Assembly (NCBI RefSeq): GCF_014643595.1
Contig: NZ_BMJT01000002.1
Location: 186,001-250,000 of the forward strand
Origin: Lysinibacillus alkalisoli
Lineage (GTDB): Bacteria; Bacillota; Bacilli; Bacillales_A; Planococcaceae
Direction of reading: 5' to 3'
DNA: 64,000 bases
How positions within the stretch are numbered: the first letter of the stretch is position 1; every line of letters begins with the position of its first letter. The notes beneath the pieces are model-generated. The model saw nothing but the letters and a program-made list of their open reading frames with translations, searched no databases and was not told where the DNA came from. Below, piece after piece: positions 51,257-60,797 of this stretch. The translations under genes and the position numbers were made by a program.

Positions 51257-53302
51257 ATGAGAGTTGCAACAGATATTGGCGGCACATTTACCGATTTAGT
51301 ATATGTGGATGAACAAGGGAATTTTGGTACAGATAAAAGCAGCACAACACCACCTCATTTTGAAAAAGGGGTATTACATGTCTTACAAAAAAGCGGTATG
51401 GACAAAGAACAGCTCACGATGTTCATTCATGGTACAACCGTTATTATAAATGCACTGACAGAAAGAAAAGGTGCAAAAACAGCGCTTATTACAACAAAGG
51501 GCTTTCGTGATGTATTAGAGATCGCAAGGGGGAATCGCCCAGATTTATTTAACGTGCAATATGAAAAGCCAACACCTTTTGTGCCTCGTTATTTACGTCA
51601 AGAAGTGAATGAGCGTTTAAATTATAAAGGTGAGGTGTTAACAGCGCTCCACAGAGAAGATATTGAATCAGCTGTGGCTCTGTTTAAACGTGAAGGTGTA
51701 GAATCCATTGCAGTAGCTTATTTACATGCGTATGCTAACCCTACGCATGAACAACAAACTGTCGCAATAATCAAAGAACTTTGGCCGGAAGTGATGGTTA
51801 CAGCATCAAGCGATATTACACAAGAGTGGCGTGAGTACGAGCGTATGAATACAGCCGTGTTAAATGCCTATGTACAGCCAGCAGCCACCACATATATTGA
51901 CCGTTTAGAAAAGCAATTAACACAAGCCATGACAATTGATCAACGCTATATTATGCAGTCGAATGGCGGTACAACAAAATTTGAAAATGCGAAATTAGCA
52001 CCCATCAATATGGTAGAGTCAGGCCCCGTAGCAGGAATTTTAGGAGCCGCAGTACTTGGAGAAATGATTGGTGAAAAAAATATCATCGCCTTCGATATTG
52101 GGGGTACAACAGCAAAATGCTCTCTAATTGAAAATGGCGAGGTTAAAGTTTCAACTGATTATTATATTGAAAAAGATAATCGCCATGCAGGTTACCCCAT
52201 TAAAACCCCTGTCATTGATATTGTGGAAATTGGTAATGGCGGTGGCTCAATTGCGTGGATCGATGAAGGCGGCGCACTAAAAGTAGGCCCACAATCTGCG
52301 GGCTCAACACCAGGTCCTGTAGCATATGGTCAAGGGGGGACAGAGCCAACCACGACAGATGCTAACTTAGTGACAGGGCGTTTATCGGCAAATAACTTTG
52401 ATTATAAAGTCGATTTAACAAAAGTAAAACAAGTACTTGCCGAAAAAATCGGCGAACCTTTCCAAATTTCAGAGGAAGAGGCAGCGCTTGGTATTATTCG
52501 TATTGCTAACTCCAACATGTTAAACGCTTTAAAGTTAATTTCAATTCGTAAAGGGCATAATCCAAAAGATTTCACATTACTTGCTTTTGGCGGTGGTGGT
52601 TCCATGCATGCACCAGCATTAGCATTAGAGCTTGGGGTAAAGAAAGTTGTGATTCCAATTGCATCCCCTGTATTCTCGGCTTGGGGCATGTTAATGACAG
52701 ACTTACGTCATGACTATATTCAAACGTATATTAAACGTTTAAATGAAGTACCACTAGCATTATTAAATCGACAATGGGATGACATTAAACAAAGTGCTTT
52801 ACAACATTTTGAAGATGAAGGTATGAAGGCAGAACAAGTCGAGTTCCACTATGCAGTAGATATGCGTTATATCGGGCAAGAACATACCGTAAAAGTACCT
52901 GTAACAACAGGCGAGTGGCAAGAAGCAACGAAGTTACAAGTTGTGCAGGACTTCCATGCGTTGCATGAAAAGAACTATACATTTAGCTTGCGTGATGCCG
53001 AAACAGAAATTGTGAATTTACATGTAACAGCATTTGGTAAAGTACCAAAGCCACAACTACAAAAAATCCAACGTGACGGTACAAATGAAGCAGCTATTAA
53101 AGAGCAACGTCGTGTGTATTATGAGCATATGGGTTGGGTAGATACTGCGATTTATGATCGTGATTTACTCATTCCAAATGAGGTCATTCAAGGTCCTGCT
53201 ATTGTGGAAGAAAAAGCGGCTGTTACGGTTATTTATCAACAGCAACAACTACACATGGACGATTATGGTAACTTAATCATCGAGAAGAAAGGGGAACAAT
53301 AA
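51257..53302 (+). CDS. hyuA: hydantoinase/oxoprolinase subunit A
   Basis: The 681-residue protein belongs to the HyuA/N-methylhydantoinase A/oxoprolinase alpha family, an ASKHA-fold ATPase that opens hydantoin or oxoproline rings in an ATP-dependent way. DIGGTFTDLVYVD near the N-terminus, FIHGTTVIINAL, AFDIGGTTAKCSL and LAFGGGGSMHAPAL are family segments. The partner HyuB follows by one base. AGGAG spaced eight bases supports the ATG at 51257. The exact substrate, such as N-methylhydantoin or 5-oxoproline, is not settled by sequence. Confidence 0.9.
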   Translation: MRVATDIGGTFTDLVYVDEQGNFGTDKSSTTPPHFEKGVLHVLQKSGMDKEQLTMFIHGTTVIINALTERKGAKTALITTKGFRDVLEIARGNRPDLFNVQYEKPTPFVPRYLRQEVNERLNYKGEVLTALHREDIESAVALFKREGVESIAVAYLHAYANPTHEQQTVAIIKELWPEVMVTASSDITQEWREYERMNTAVLNAYVQPAATTYIDRLEKQLTQAMTIDQRYIMQSNGGTTKFENAKLAPINMVESGPVAGILGAAVLGEMIGEKNIIAFDIGGTTAKCSLIENGEVKVSTDYYIEKDNRHAGYPIKTPVIDIVEIGNGGGSIAWIDEGGALKVGPQSAGSTPGPVAYGQGGTEPTTTDANLVTGRLSANNFDYKVDLTKVKQVLAEKIGEPFQISEEEAALGIIRIANSNMLNALKLISIRKGHNPKDFTLLAFGGGGSMHAPALALELGVKKVVIPIASPVFSAWGMLMTDLRHDYIQTYIKRLNEVPLALLNRQWDDIKQSALQHFEDEGMKAEQVEFHYAVDMRYIGQEHTVKVPVTTGEWQEATKLQVVQDFHALHEKNYTFSLRDAETEIVNLHVTAFGKVPKPQLQKIQRDGTNEAAIKEQRRVYYEHMGWVDTAIYDRDLLIPNEVIQGPAIVEEKAAVTVIYQQQQLHMDDYGNLIIEKKGEQ

Positions 53303-53303
53303 C

Positions 53304-55037
53304 ATGACGCACCAAAAAGTTGACCCATTTACATTAGAAATTGTGAAAGATTCCTTATTATCTGCTGGTGATGAAATGTTTGTAGCGTTAGCACGCACAT
53401 CTATGAGTCCAATCATTTATGAAGTATTAGATTATGCGAGTGGCTTAACAGATGCGGAAGGTAATCTGTTGACACAAGGGAATGGTGTCACAGGATTTAT
53501 TGGAATGCTGACATTTATGGTTAAGGAAACATTGAAAAAGTATCCTGGAGACCAATTACATGAAGGAGATATTATCATCATAAATGACCCTTACCAAGGT
53601 GGCGGCTCTCACTTATCAGATGTGGGACTTGTTATGCCAATCTTCTACGAAGGAAAGCTTGTTGCCTTCTCCGCAAACAAAGCGCACTGGACAGAAGTTG
53701 GCGGGAAAGACCCTGGTTCTTTTACAAATGACTCGATTAGTATTTTTCAAGAAGGTTTACAGTTCTCATGTATTAAACTATACAATAAAGGAATAATAAA
53801 CGATGGGATTGTAGAGATTATTCGCTCAAATGTCCGTTTCCCAGAGCTCTCGTTAGGCGATATGTATGCTCAAGTAGCAGCATTAAAGACAGGCGAACGC
53901 CGTGTGAAAGAACTTTGTGAGAAACATTCAGTAGATACTATTTTAGCTTCTATCACATATCATCTTGACCATGGTGAAGCCATTTCACGTCAAGAATTAA
54001 AGAAGTTGCCTAAAGGTGAATTTTATGCTGAAGACTTTATTGATACAGATGGCATAGGCAATGGGCCATTCCCTATTAAAGTGAAAGTGACTATTACGGA
54101 TGAGGCTTTCATTTGTGACTTCAGAGGGAGTTCGCCACAAGTGCCAGGGCCAATGAATTGCTCTTATACAGGTCTTGCTTCCGCTGTGCGTGCTATTTTT
54201 TTAGCGATTACTAATCCAGCACAAGATGTGAATGATGGCGTTTTCCGACCACTCGAGATTATTGTAGATCCAAAATCTATTATGTCAGCTGAACGACCTG
54301 TTCCCGTGTCTAATTATTTTGAAACTTTGTTAGGTAGCTTGGATTTAGTCTGGAAAGCATTAGCACCACATTTACCAGAGCGCTTAAATGCAGGTCAATT
54401 TTTATCTGTATGTGCTGTCACATTATCCGGTACACATCAAGATACAGATGAACCATTCTTAATTGTCGAGCCTTCAGTAGGTGGCTGGGGAGCTGGCGCA
54501 AATCAAGATGGAGCATCGGGTCAATTTTGTTTCGCAGATGGCGAAACATACAATGTACCAGTAGAAGTAGCTGAAACTCGTTATGGTGTTATGTTAGATG
54601 AGTATGCTTTACGTACAGAAGGTAATGGTGCAGGTGTGGGTGAGTTTATGGGTGGTAAAGGTGTCATTCGTTCCTATCGTGCTATGACAGACCAACAAGC
54701 TGTAACGGTAACGTTTGGCCGCAATAAGTTTTTACCATGGGGCGTTGATGGTGGTGCGCAAGGTTCACCTAATGAATTTTATGTAAAAAAAGCAAATGGT
54801 GAAGTAGATGGTCCTTATGGTGTTTATCCACGTTATCCATTGAATAAAGGCGATGTTGTACAGTTGATGACAGGTACAGGTGGCGGGTATGGTGATCCAT
54901 TAAATCGACCAGCCCAGCAAGTTGTACAAGATGTAAAGGATGGTTATATTACAGCAGCTGAAGCAGCTCGCTATTACCAAGTTAATGTAGATGAACAAAC
55001 GTTTACGTATGAGATTACAGGGCAACGAACAGAATAA
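53304..55037 (+). CDS. hyuB: hydantoinase/oxoprolinase subunit B
   Basis: The 577-residue beta subunit of the hydantoinase/oxoprolinase complex. DPFTLEIVKDSLLSAGDEM, INDPYQGGGSHLSDV, and VTFGRNKFLPWGVDGG with GTGGGYGDPLNR are hallmark blocks of HyuB. It immediately follows hyuA and has a GAAAGGGGAAC site. Together they are a cytosolic ATP-dependent amidohydrolase. Its length matches other HyuB proteins, with no truncation visible. Confidence 0.92.
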   Translation: MTHQKVDPFTLEIVKDSLLSAGDEMFVALARTSMSPIIYEVLDYASGLTDAEGNLLTQGNGVTGFIGMLTFMVKETLKKYPGDQLHEGDIIIINDPYQGGGSHLSDVGLVMPIFYEGKLVAFSANKAHWTEVGGKDPGSFTNDSISIFQEGLQFSCIKLYNKGIINDGIVEIIRSNVRFPELSLGDMYAQVAALKTGERRVKELCEKHSVDTILASITYHLDHGEAISRQELKKLPKGEFYAEDFIDTDGIGNGPFPIKVKVTITDEAFICDFRGSSPQVPGPMNCSYTGLASAVRAIFLAITNPAQDVNDGVFRPLEIIVDPKSIMSAERPVPVSNYFETLLGSLDLVWKALAPHLPERLNAGQFLSVCAVTLSGTHQDTDEPFLIVEPSVGGWGAGANQDGASGQFCFADGETYNVPVEVAETRYGVMLDEYALRTEGNGAGVGEFMGGKGVIRSYRAMTDQQAVTVTFGRNKFLPWGVDGGAQGSPNEFYVKKANGEVDGPYGVYPRYPLNKGDVVQLMTGTGGGYGDPLNRPAQQVVQDVKDGYITAAEAARYYQVNVDEQTFTYEITGQRTE

Positions 55038-55052
55038 AATTGAGGTGTCATC

Positions 55053-55370
55053 ATGGAAATTAAACAGAGAGAAAAACAAACAGATGTCGTACAAGCATTT
55101 TTCCAACATCAATATCCTAATGCAAATGTAACAGTAGGTTATGTAACTATACCTGCTGGAGAGCGTTTGCCAAAAGAAGGTACGACCGCTCATCACGAGC
55201 AAGAATATTCTTATGTGTTAAAAGGCTCATTAAAGGGTGAGTCAGGTAAGGAGCCTTATGAAATTAATGCAGGTGAATTTTCTTATATTCCTGCAGGTGA
55301 ACCGCATTGGTGTGTTAATGAAGGACAAGAGGCTGTTGAGCTTGTCTATGCGATGGTAGAAACTAAATAA
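55053..55370 (+). CDS. cupin domain protein
   Basis: The 105-residue single cupin has the metal-binding motif region TTAHHEQEYSYVLKGSLKGE and second motif FSYIPAGEPHWCVNEG. It lies 15 bases after hyuB, at the end of the first part of the cluster. Small cupins in catabolic operons may act as isomerases, dioxygenases or ligand-binding helpers; its activity cannot be assigned. GAGGTGTCATC precedes the ATG. Confidence 0.85.
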   Translation: MEIKQREKQTDVVQAFFQHQYPNANVTVGYVTIPAGERLPKEGTTAHHEQEYSYVLKGSLKGESGKEPYEINAGEFSYIPAGEPHWCVNEGQEAVELVYAMVETK

Positions 55371-55383
55371 ATAAAACAAGAGG

Positions 55384-55418
55384 GCGCAAAGTTAAAGCGA
55401 AATCGCTTTGCGCTTTTC
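55384..55418 (+). terminator. terminator within the hydantoin cluster
   Basis: GCGCAAAG and CTTTGCGC pair with an inner stem AAAGCGAAATCGCTTT and are followed by TTTTC. It splits the hyuAB-cupin transcript from the permease group, or reduces read-through. Confidence 0.68.
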
Positions 55419-55484
55419 TTATACGAAAAAATCAAAAATGAAGAGAGAAAAGCACGTTTATTTTATTCAAGGGGTGAATGAAGT

Positions 55485-56789
55485 ATGACAAAAAAACAAA
55501 CACAAGGGATGGCTCATAACGACTCTGCATTATTACCAGTCCCTGTTGACCAACGTCAACATTGGTTAACACCAGCAATGATTTTTGGCGGTTTGGAGTT
55601 TACGATACCTGTACTAATGGTAGGGGCAGCGTTAACAGCAAGCTTTGGTATGAGTAAGATTGTTATTATTTTAATTATCGCATTATTCGGATTTCAATGG
55701 ATTGGAAACACATTACAAGGCTATATTGGGGCTAAAACGGGTCTTGCTTCGTCTGTAATTGCTAAATCAAGCTTTGGTACTATTCAAGCAAAAGTCATTG
55801 TTGGCTTTACCATTTTTATTGTGTCATTAGGATGGTGGGCCTTGCAAACGGCTGTAGCAGGTAATGCGTTATCTGCCATGCTTGGCATTGATTATAAAAC
55901 AAATTGGCTAGGATGGGCCATTGTTACAACGATTGCAGGTTTTACATTTGCCTTACCTTCCATCATAGGTTATAGCTCAATGAAGTGGACAGATTATTTG
56001 GCAGTACCTTCTGGGTTATTATTAATCATAGGTGGGATTTATTTAGCATTAAAAAATACAGGTTGGGAGACGATTACTTCTTGGCAACCTGAGCCGACTA
56101 TGACCATTACAGCTGCTATTAGTTTAGTAATTGGGGTCAATGTTTCACAGTGGGTAATTGCTTCCGATTATACGCGATATGCAAAACCAACATGGCGTGA
56201 CAATTGGCTGATCCCGAGCGGTATTATCGTAATTGGTTTCCCACTATTTATGGTAGGTGCCGTTATGGCTGTGGGTGTTGGAGATGCGGATATTGTAAAT
56301 GTTATGATGAACTTAGGCTTTCCTGTATGGGGTTTTTTAATTTTATGGATTGCTACTTGGACAAGCCAAATTGTTAATAACTATAGTATGGGCTTAGCGC
56401 TTGCTAATATGTTAAACATTGGCTCTAATAAGGGAAGAGCCATATTAACATTAATAGGTACTGTATTAGCGATTATTGTAGCGTTAATGGGCGTATTAGC
56501 TTATTTTGAAGACTTCTTATATTTAACTGCATTATTATATCCAGCAATTGGTGGTATTATGTTAGCCGACTTTTTCTTGATCCGCAAACAACAATGGCGT
56601 GAGAATGAAGGCTGGAATTGGATGGCAACGATTGCTTTAGTATGTAGTGTAACAGTGGGTTATATTACGCAGTATGTGTATCCATTTGGATTGCCAGCAG
56701 TGCAATCGCTAGTTGTAGCAGGGCTTGTTTATGTCATTACCATGCGCATCAAACATAACGTAGCACCTGATGATTTTACTCGTGTATAA
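55485..56789 (+). CDS. NCS1-family cytosine/hydantoin-type permease
   Basis: The 434-residue protein has 12 hydrophobic segments and the NCS1 (CodB/HyuP/PucI) pattern. IFGGLEFTIPVLMVGAAL near the N-terminus and LVIGVNVSQWVIASDYTRYAK resemble the nucleobase-cation symporter family. Substrates in this family include cytosine, allantoin and hydantoins; the hyuAB neighbours suggest a hydantoin-type substrate, although a pyrimidine is also possible. A GGGGTGAATGA site precedes the ATG. Two more genes follow closely. Confidence 0.88.
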   Translation: MTKKQTQGMAHNDSALLPVPVDQRQHWLTPAMIFGGLEFTIPVLMVGAALTASFGMSKIVIILIIALFGFQWIGNTLQGYIGAKTGLASSVIAKSSFGTIQAKVIVGFTIFIVSLGWWALQTAVAGNALSAMLGIDYKTNWLGWAIVTTIAGFTFALPSIIGYSSMKWTDYLAVPSGLLLIIGGIYLALKNTGWETITSWQPEPTMTITAAISLVIGVNVSQWVIASDYTRYAKPTWRDNWLIPSGIIVIGFPLFMVGAVMAVGVGDADIVNVMMNLGFPVWGFLILWIATWTSQIVNNYSMGLALANMLNIGSNKGRAILTLIGTVLAIIVALMGVLAYFEDFLYLTALLYPAIGGIMLADFFLIRKQQWRENEGWNWMATIALVCSVTVGYITQYVYPFGLPAVQSLVVAGLVYVITMRIKHNVAPDDFTRV

Positions 56790-56807
56790 TAAACACGAGG
56801 TGAGAAG

Positions 56808-57308
56808 ATGAAAGCATATTTAGCAAATGGTTTATTCTCAGTAGGTGATCGTTACGTGAATGAGACGTTGGCACAACAATTACGAACCGCAATACCAACA
56901 CTCGATTTGTATGTACCACAAGAGAATCCAGCAATTAATGATAAGGCAGCTTTTGCGACTAGTGAGGCAATTGCACAGGCAGATACCGAGGCTTTACGAG
57001 CAAGTGATGTGCTAATTGCAGTGCTCGACGGCATTGAGATTGATTCAGGTGTTGCAGCAGAGATTGGTTTGTTCTCGACATTAGAGCGCCCTATTATTGG
57101 TGTATTTACAGATGTGCGTCAACAAGGGCGTACTCATCCAGATAAGTTAGCGATCCTACAGCAAGATGCTACAGAAAATCAATTTGTATATCGCAATTTA
57201 TTTGTCGTAGGTTTGATAAAACAACGTGGTGTCATTGTAGATTCCCTAGCACAGGCTGTTACAATCGTTCAACAACATGCAAAGGAGTGGGAGAATGCTT
57301 CAATTTGA
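56808..57308 (+). CDS. nucleoside 2-deoxyribosyltransferase-like protein
   Basis: The 166-residue protein matches the Nuc_deoxyrib_tr fold: an N-terminal KAYLANGLFSVGDRYVNETL, the substrate-binding segment VLIAVLDGIEIDSGVAAEIGLF with the conserved Asp and catalytic Glu, and ERPIIGVFTDVRQQGR. NDTs transfer deoxyribose between bases or hydrolyse the glycosidic bond. In this operon it may process a nucleoside-like ring compound rather than DNA precursors. GAGGTGAGAAG precedes the ATG. It overlaps the following gene by 14 bases. Confidence 0.87.
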   Translation: MKAYLANGLFSVGDRYVNETLAQQLRTAIPTLDLYVPQENPAINDKAAFATSEAIAQADTEALRASDVLIAVLDGIEIDSGVAAEIGLFSTLERPIIGVFTDVRQQGRTHPDKLAILQQDATENQFVYRNLFVVGLIKQRGVIVDSLAQAVTIVQQHAKEWENASI

Positions 57309-58089
57309 CCATCTCGTTCATTTTACAGCTTCTCCTGAAGCAGCTGCTACAAAATTTCAAGCACACGGCTTTCATACCGTTATGGGTGGTAAGCACGAAA
57401 AATTAGGTACTTACAATACGTTAAGTTACTTTGGTCTACGTTATATTGAATTTATTGGGGTATTTGATGATGTCCGATTGTTAGAGCAAGCTTCGTTGCC
57501 CTATAGTTTAAATGCCACATTTGTAAAGCAAAATAAAGCACAAGGCGGTTTACGCTTTGCTTTACGTACAACCAATATTAAAGGCTTAGCAGAGCATTTT
57601 CAGGCATTAGGTTATACATGCTCAGGGCCTAAAGATTTTAGTCGTAAACGTCCTGATGGTAAGATTATTGAATGGCAATTATTATTTATTGGTCGTAAAG
57701 ATATGGTGTTTGATATGCCATTTTTTATCCAATGGAAAGAAGATGACAATACGCGTTTCCAAACGATGCAACAAGAAGGCATGATTGTTGAACAACCTGC
57801 TCATATTACAGGGATTGCTTATCAAACATCACACGCTCAAATGATGCAACAATTGTGGAGTGAACATTTACAATTACAAGCATTACCAAGTTTTGAATAT
57901 CAACCTTTTCAAGCAACAGCATATCCTGTTGCATTACAAGATGGGTTTACGATAACCTTTTATCAGCCCAAGTATAGCAAACAAAGAGATAACCTGTTAT
58001 CCGACAATAAGATAAAGGCGTTAGAAATGATAAGTGCTCGTTCACAAGATGATTTTACTATCGACGCCATGCATTATCATATGAAATAA
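57295..58089 (+). CDS. glyoxalase-like domain protein
   Basis: The 264-residue protein has the Glyoxalase_3 pattern of two VOC-like halves. FDHLVHFTASPEAAATKFQA and HTVMGGKHEKLGTYNTLSYF begin the first; a paired IIEWQLLFIG and ITGIAYQTSH are in the rest. The ATG at 57295 is correct because AAAGGAG precedes it by eight bases, while the frame opens at 57277. It overlaps the deoxyribosyltransferase gene. Activity is unknown; the family includes lyases, dioxygenases and isomerases. Confidence 0.8.
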   Translation: MLQFDHLVHFTASPEAAATKFQAHGFHTVMGGKHEKLGTYNTLSYFGLRYIEFIGVFDDVRLLEQASLPYSLNATFVKQNKAQGGLRFALRTTNIKGLAEHFQALGYTCSGPKDFSRKRPDGKIIEWQLLFIGRKDMVFDMPFFIQWKEDDNTRFQTMQQEGMIVEQPAHITGIAYQTSHAQMMQQLWSEHLQLQALPSFEYQPFQATAYPVALQDGFTITFYQPKYSKQRDNLLSDNKIKALEMISARSQDDFTIDAMHYHMK

Positions 58090-58095
58090 TAAAAC

Positions 58096-58126
58096 AGAGA
58101 CCTGTTAAAAATAAGGTCTCTTTTTT
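58096..58126 (+). terminator. terminator ending the hydantoin cluster
   Basis: AGAGACCT and AGGTCTCT pair over a GTTAAAAATA loop and are followed by TTTTTT. Confidence 0.85.
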
Positions 58127-58210
58127 AGTGCTAAAGTTGCCATATATCCTATGTTAAAAGACATGTATTTAAAGATATGATGGATATATATATGGAAAAT
58201 GAAGTGCAAT

Positions 58211-58956
58211 ATGAAAAAGAAAAGAGTTTCAATCAATACAAAATTAAGTGTTGCCTTCTTATTAGCTTTACTTGTACCTACAATTTTAATAGCAAGTAAT
58301 GCTTTTTTTGCAGCTAAAAATGAAATTACTACGCAGATTGAAAATAGCGCTAAACAAAGCATGCAAACGTTAGAAGATGTTATTCAACAATATGTAGACC
58401 CCATTGTAAAAAAAGCTGCTTATTTTGGTAAGACAATAGATATTGAAACAGAAGACAAAGTTATTATTTTGGAGCGTTTAACACAATACTATGAAACGAG
58501 TGATGATACAGTATCCTAATTTATAGGTACAATAAATGGGGAGATGTATCAATAGCCATTCAACGAGAATCCATGCGATCAGTGGATTCTATGCAGCGTA
58601 CAAGTGACGAAGTAACAAAAGGTTTAGCCATGTTTATACAAACAGAAGAGAATTTTGTGCAAGTCAACCAATTTATAGAGACGATTACAATACAATTATC
58701 ACAAGTGCTGACTAATGCTAAAAAAATAGCTCAAAATAGTCAAGATGTCAAACAAGATATGCAAAGTTTTACACAAATCACTGAACAAAATCGTAATGTG
58801 ATACAAACAATAGCTGAAGCTATAGAAGAACAGTTAAATGCAATGGAAGAGATAACTGCAATAGCAGAGATATTAGAGGCAAGTATGGAAGAATTAGAAC
58901 AACAAATTACACGTTTTCAGCTGAAAGAAGGAGAAAAAAACGTACGAAATAAATAA
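58211..58956 (+). pseudogene. methyl-accepting chemotaxis protein, decayed remnant
   Basis: Two short frames are remnants of one chemoreceptor. The first, 58211-58519, has a positively charged N-terminus, one membrane helix (LSVAFLLALLVPTILIAS) and a Cache-like helical start, then stops. In a different frame, FIGTINGEMYQ at about 58520-58553 continues the Cache fold before another stop. The second, 58573-58956, carries the far C-terminal helix (SMRSVDSMQRTSDEV, IAEAIEEQLNAMEEI) of the signalling domain. The sensory domain end, HAMP and signalling tip are missing. This indicates a frameshift and internal deletion. Confidence 0.85.
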
Positions 58957-59050
58957 GAATAACCGTTGTTTATTCACGCGGTAAGCAAGCTAACAAGTGA
59001 TAAAGTATATTTCTTTACCACTTGTTTTATCTTTATTTTAGAATGCGTTA

Positions 59051-59413
59051 TTAGATTTGTGTTGGTTTATGCACAATAAGACGTAATAAGGAGCGAACAG
59101 TTAACTGTCCAATGTAGGTAAACATTGCAATAATAATAATTAAATCATTACGTTGAAATCCTTTAAACCAAGATGCCTCTTTTGGCATAAATAACATGGC
59201 TAACACAAATGACAAGACAAAAGCAATGGCATTGACAAGTGAAACTTCACGTTTACGTACAAAAGTGGCACAAAATCCTGCAATTACCATATAGGCTATC
59301 CAAGTGAAAATAATAAAGTCATCTGGGCCCTCGCGTAAAAAAATGCGATATTCAAAATGATGAAATAAAAAGGCAACAGGTAGTAATCCTAAAACGTAGT
59401 ATACATAATGCAT
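59051..59413 (-). CDS. membrane protein of unknown function
   Basis: The 120-residue protein has four membrane segments (HYVYYVLGLLPVAFLF, FIIFTWIAYMVIAGFCA, NAIAFVLSFVLAMLF, LIIIIAMFTYIGQL). I recognise no family. The frame opens at 59467, but GAGAGGTG before the ATG at 59413 is a good ribosome binding site. It is monocistronic, divergent from serC and convergent to the chemoreceptor remnant. Confidence 0.68.
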   Translation of the reverse strand: MHYVYYVLGLLPVAFLFHHFEYRIFLREGPDDFIIFTWIAYMVIAGFCATFVRKREVSLVNAIAFVLSFVLAMLFMPKEASWFKGFQRNDLIIIIAMFTYIGQLTVRSLLRLIVHKPTQI

Positions 59414-59585
59414 CAATGCACCTCTCAAACTGTGTACTCCATATGTACAAATATGCTTGTTCAACACAGGAGCCTTCTTTTTTCGTAGAATATTGTGTCT
59501 ATTTCATAAAAAATCAAAGTAAATCAAGCATAATGCGTTATAATGAAGTTGTAAATATCCAATTACTTTAGATGAGGTGTAATAA

Positions 59586-60671
59586 ATGAGTAATCGACAA
59601 ACAACATACAATTTTAATGCAGGTCCTTCTGCATTACCAACGGTTGTGCTAGAACGCGCTCAAGAACAACTAGTAAACTTTGAAGGCAATGGCATGTCTA
59701 TCATGGAAATGAGCCATCGTGGCAAAGTTTATGAGGCTGTACATAATGCTGCTATTGAACGTCTACGCAAATTATACAACATTCCAGCAGATTATGACGT
59801 ATTATTTTTACAAGGTGGCGCAAGTTTACAATTCTCCATGATTCCTATGAACTTTTTGGCGGAAGGTGAAAAAGCAGGCTATATTATGACAGGTTCATGG
59901 TCAGAAAAAGCTTGTAAAGAAGCAACAGCAGAAGGAGCTACATATGAAGTAGCTTCATCGAAAGCGGACAACTACAATTATATTCCTACAACATTTGATG
60001 TACAAGAAGGAACACGTTATGTGCATATGACAACAAATAATACTATTTTTGGCACACAGTTTAAGTCGTTTCCTACGTTTGATGTACCATTAATTGCCGA
60101 TATGTCTAGCGATATTATGTCAAAGCCAATTGATGTAACTAATTTTGATATGATTTATGCAGGTGCACAAAAGAACCTAGGTCCTTCAGGTGTAACAGTA
60201 GTTATTATTAAAAAGGACTTTTTAGCAACAGCAAAAGCGGAGAACCCAACCGTATTAAAATATGAAACACATGCTAAAAATAATTCCCTTTACCATACAC
60301 CACCTACATTTGGCATTTATATGTTAGGTGAAATCCTAAAATGGATTGAAGAACAAGGTGGCTTGACAGCAATTGATCAACAAAATAAAGACAAAGCAGC
60401 ACTTATTTACGATGTCATTGATACAAGCGAAGGTTTTTATGTTGGGCACGCAACAAAAGAGAGTCGCTCATTAATGAATATCACATTCCGTTTACAAGAT
60501 GAAGCGCTTGAAAAGCAATTTTTAACAGAAGCTGCTGAGGCTGGTTTTGTTGGTTTAAACGGTCACCGCTCAGTAGGAGGATGCAGAGCATCTACTTATA
60601 ATGCTGTTCCAGTAGCGGCATGCCAAGCATTAGCAGACTTTATGAAGGCTTTTATGAAAAAACATAACTAA
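59586..60671 (+). CDS. serC: phosphoserine aminotransferase
   Basis: The 361-residue PLP enzyme converts 3-phosphohydroxypyruvate to phosphoserine in serine and pyridoxine synthesis. FNAGPSALP at the N-terminus, MEMSHRG, QGGASLQFSM, SDIMSKPIDV and IYAGAQKNLGPSGV with the PLP lysine are exact family signatures. GATGAGGTGTAATAA precedes the ATG. It is monocistronic with a terminator; neighbouring genes belong to other pathways. Confidence 0.97.
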   Translation: MSNRQTTYNFNAGPSALPTVVLERAQEQLVNFEGNGMSIMEMSHRGKVYEAVHNAAIERLRKLYNIPADYDVLFLQGGASLQFSMIPMNFLAEGEKAGYIMTGSWSEKACKEATAEGATYEVASSKADNYNYIPTTFDVQEGTRYVHMTTNNTIFGTQFKSFPTFDVPLIADMSSDIMSKPIDVTNFDMIYAGAQKNLGPSGVTVVIIKKDFLATAKAENPTVLKYETHAKNNSLYHTPPTFGIYMLGEILKWIEEQGGLTAIDQQNKDKAALIYDVIDTSEGFYVGHATKESRSLMNITFRLQDEALEKQFLTEAAEAGFVGLNGHRSVGGCRASTYNAVPVAACQALADFMKAFMKKHN

Positions 60672-60684
60672 ATGATACCTCTAA

Positions 60685-60716
60685 AAAGGACGGCTTAAAC
60701 AGCTGTTCTTTTTTTA
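60685..60716 (+). terminator. terminator after serC
   Basis: AAGGACGGC and GCTGTTCTT form a short G-U-containing stem followed by TTTTTTT. Confidence 0.7.
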
Positions 60717-60730
60717 TTTTGTCTAAAATT

Positions 60731-60756
60731 AAACCTTTTACAGCCTTTACCTCGTC
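60731..60756 (+). promoter_or_regulatory. candidate ECF promoter before the second SigV-like gene
   Basis: AAACC and CGTC are separated by 17 bases, matching the AAC...CGTC pattern also seen upstream of the first pair at 13.5 kb. It lies just before the sigma gene and suggests autoregulation. Confidence 0.65.
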
Positions 60757-60797
60757 TTATAAATATAGACAACGAGAACCTATAAAGGAGCTTCTGA

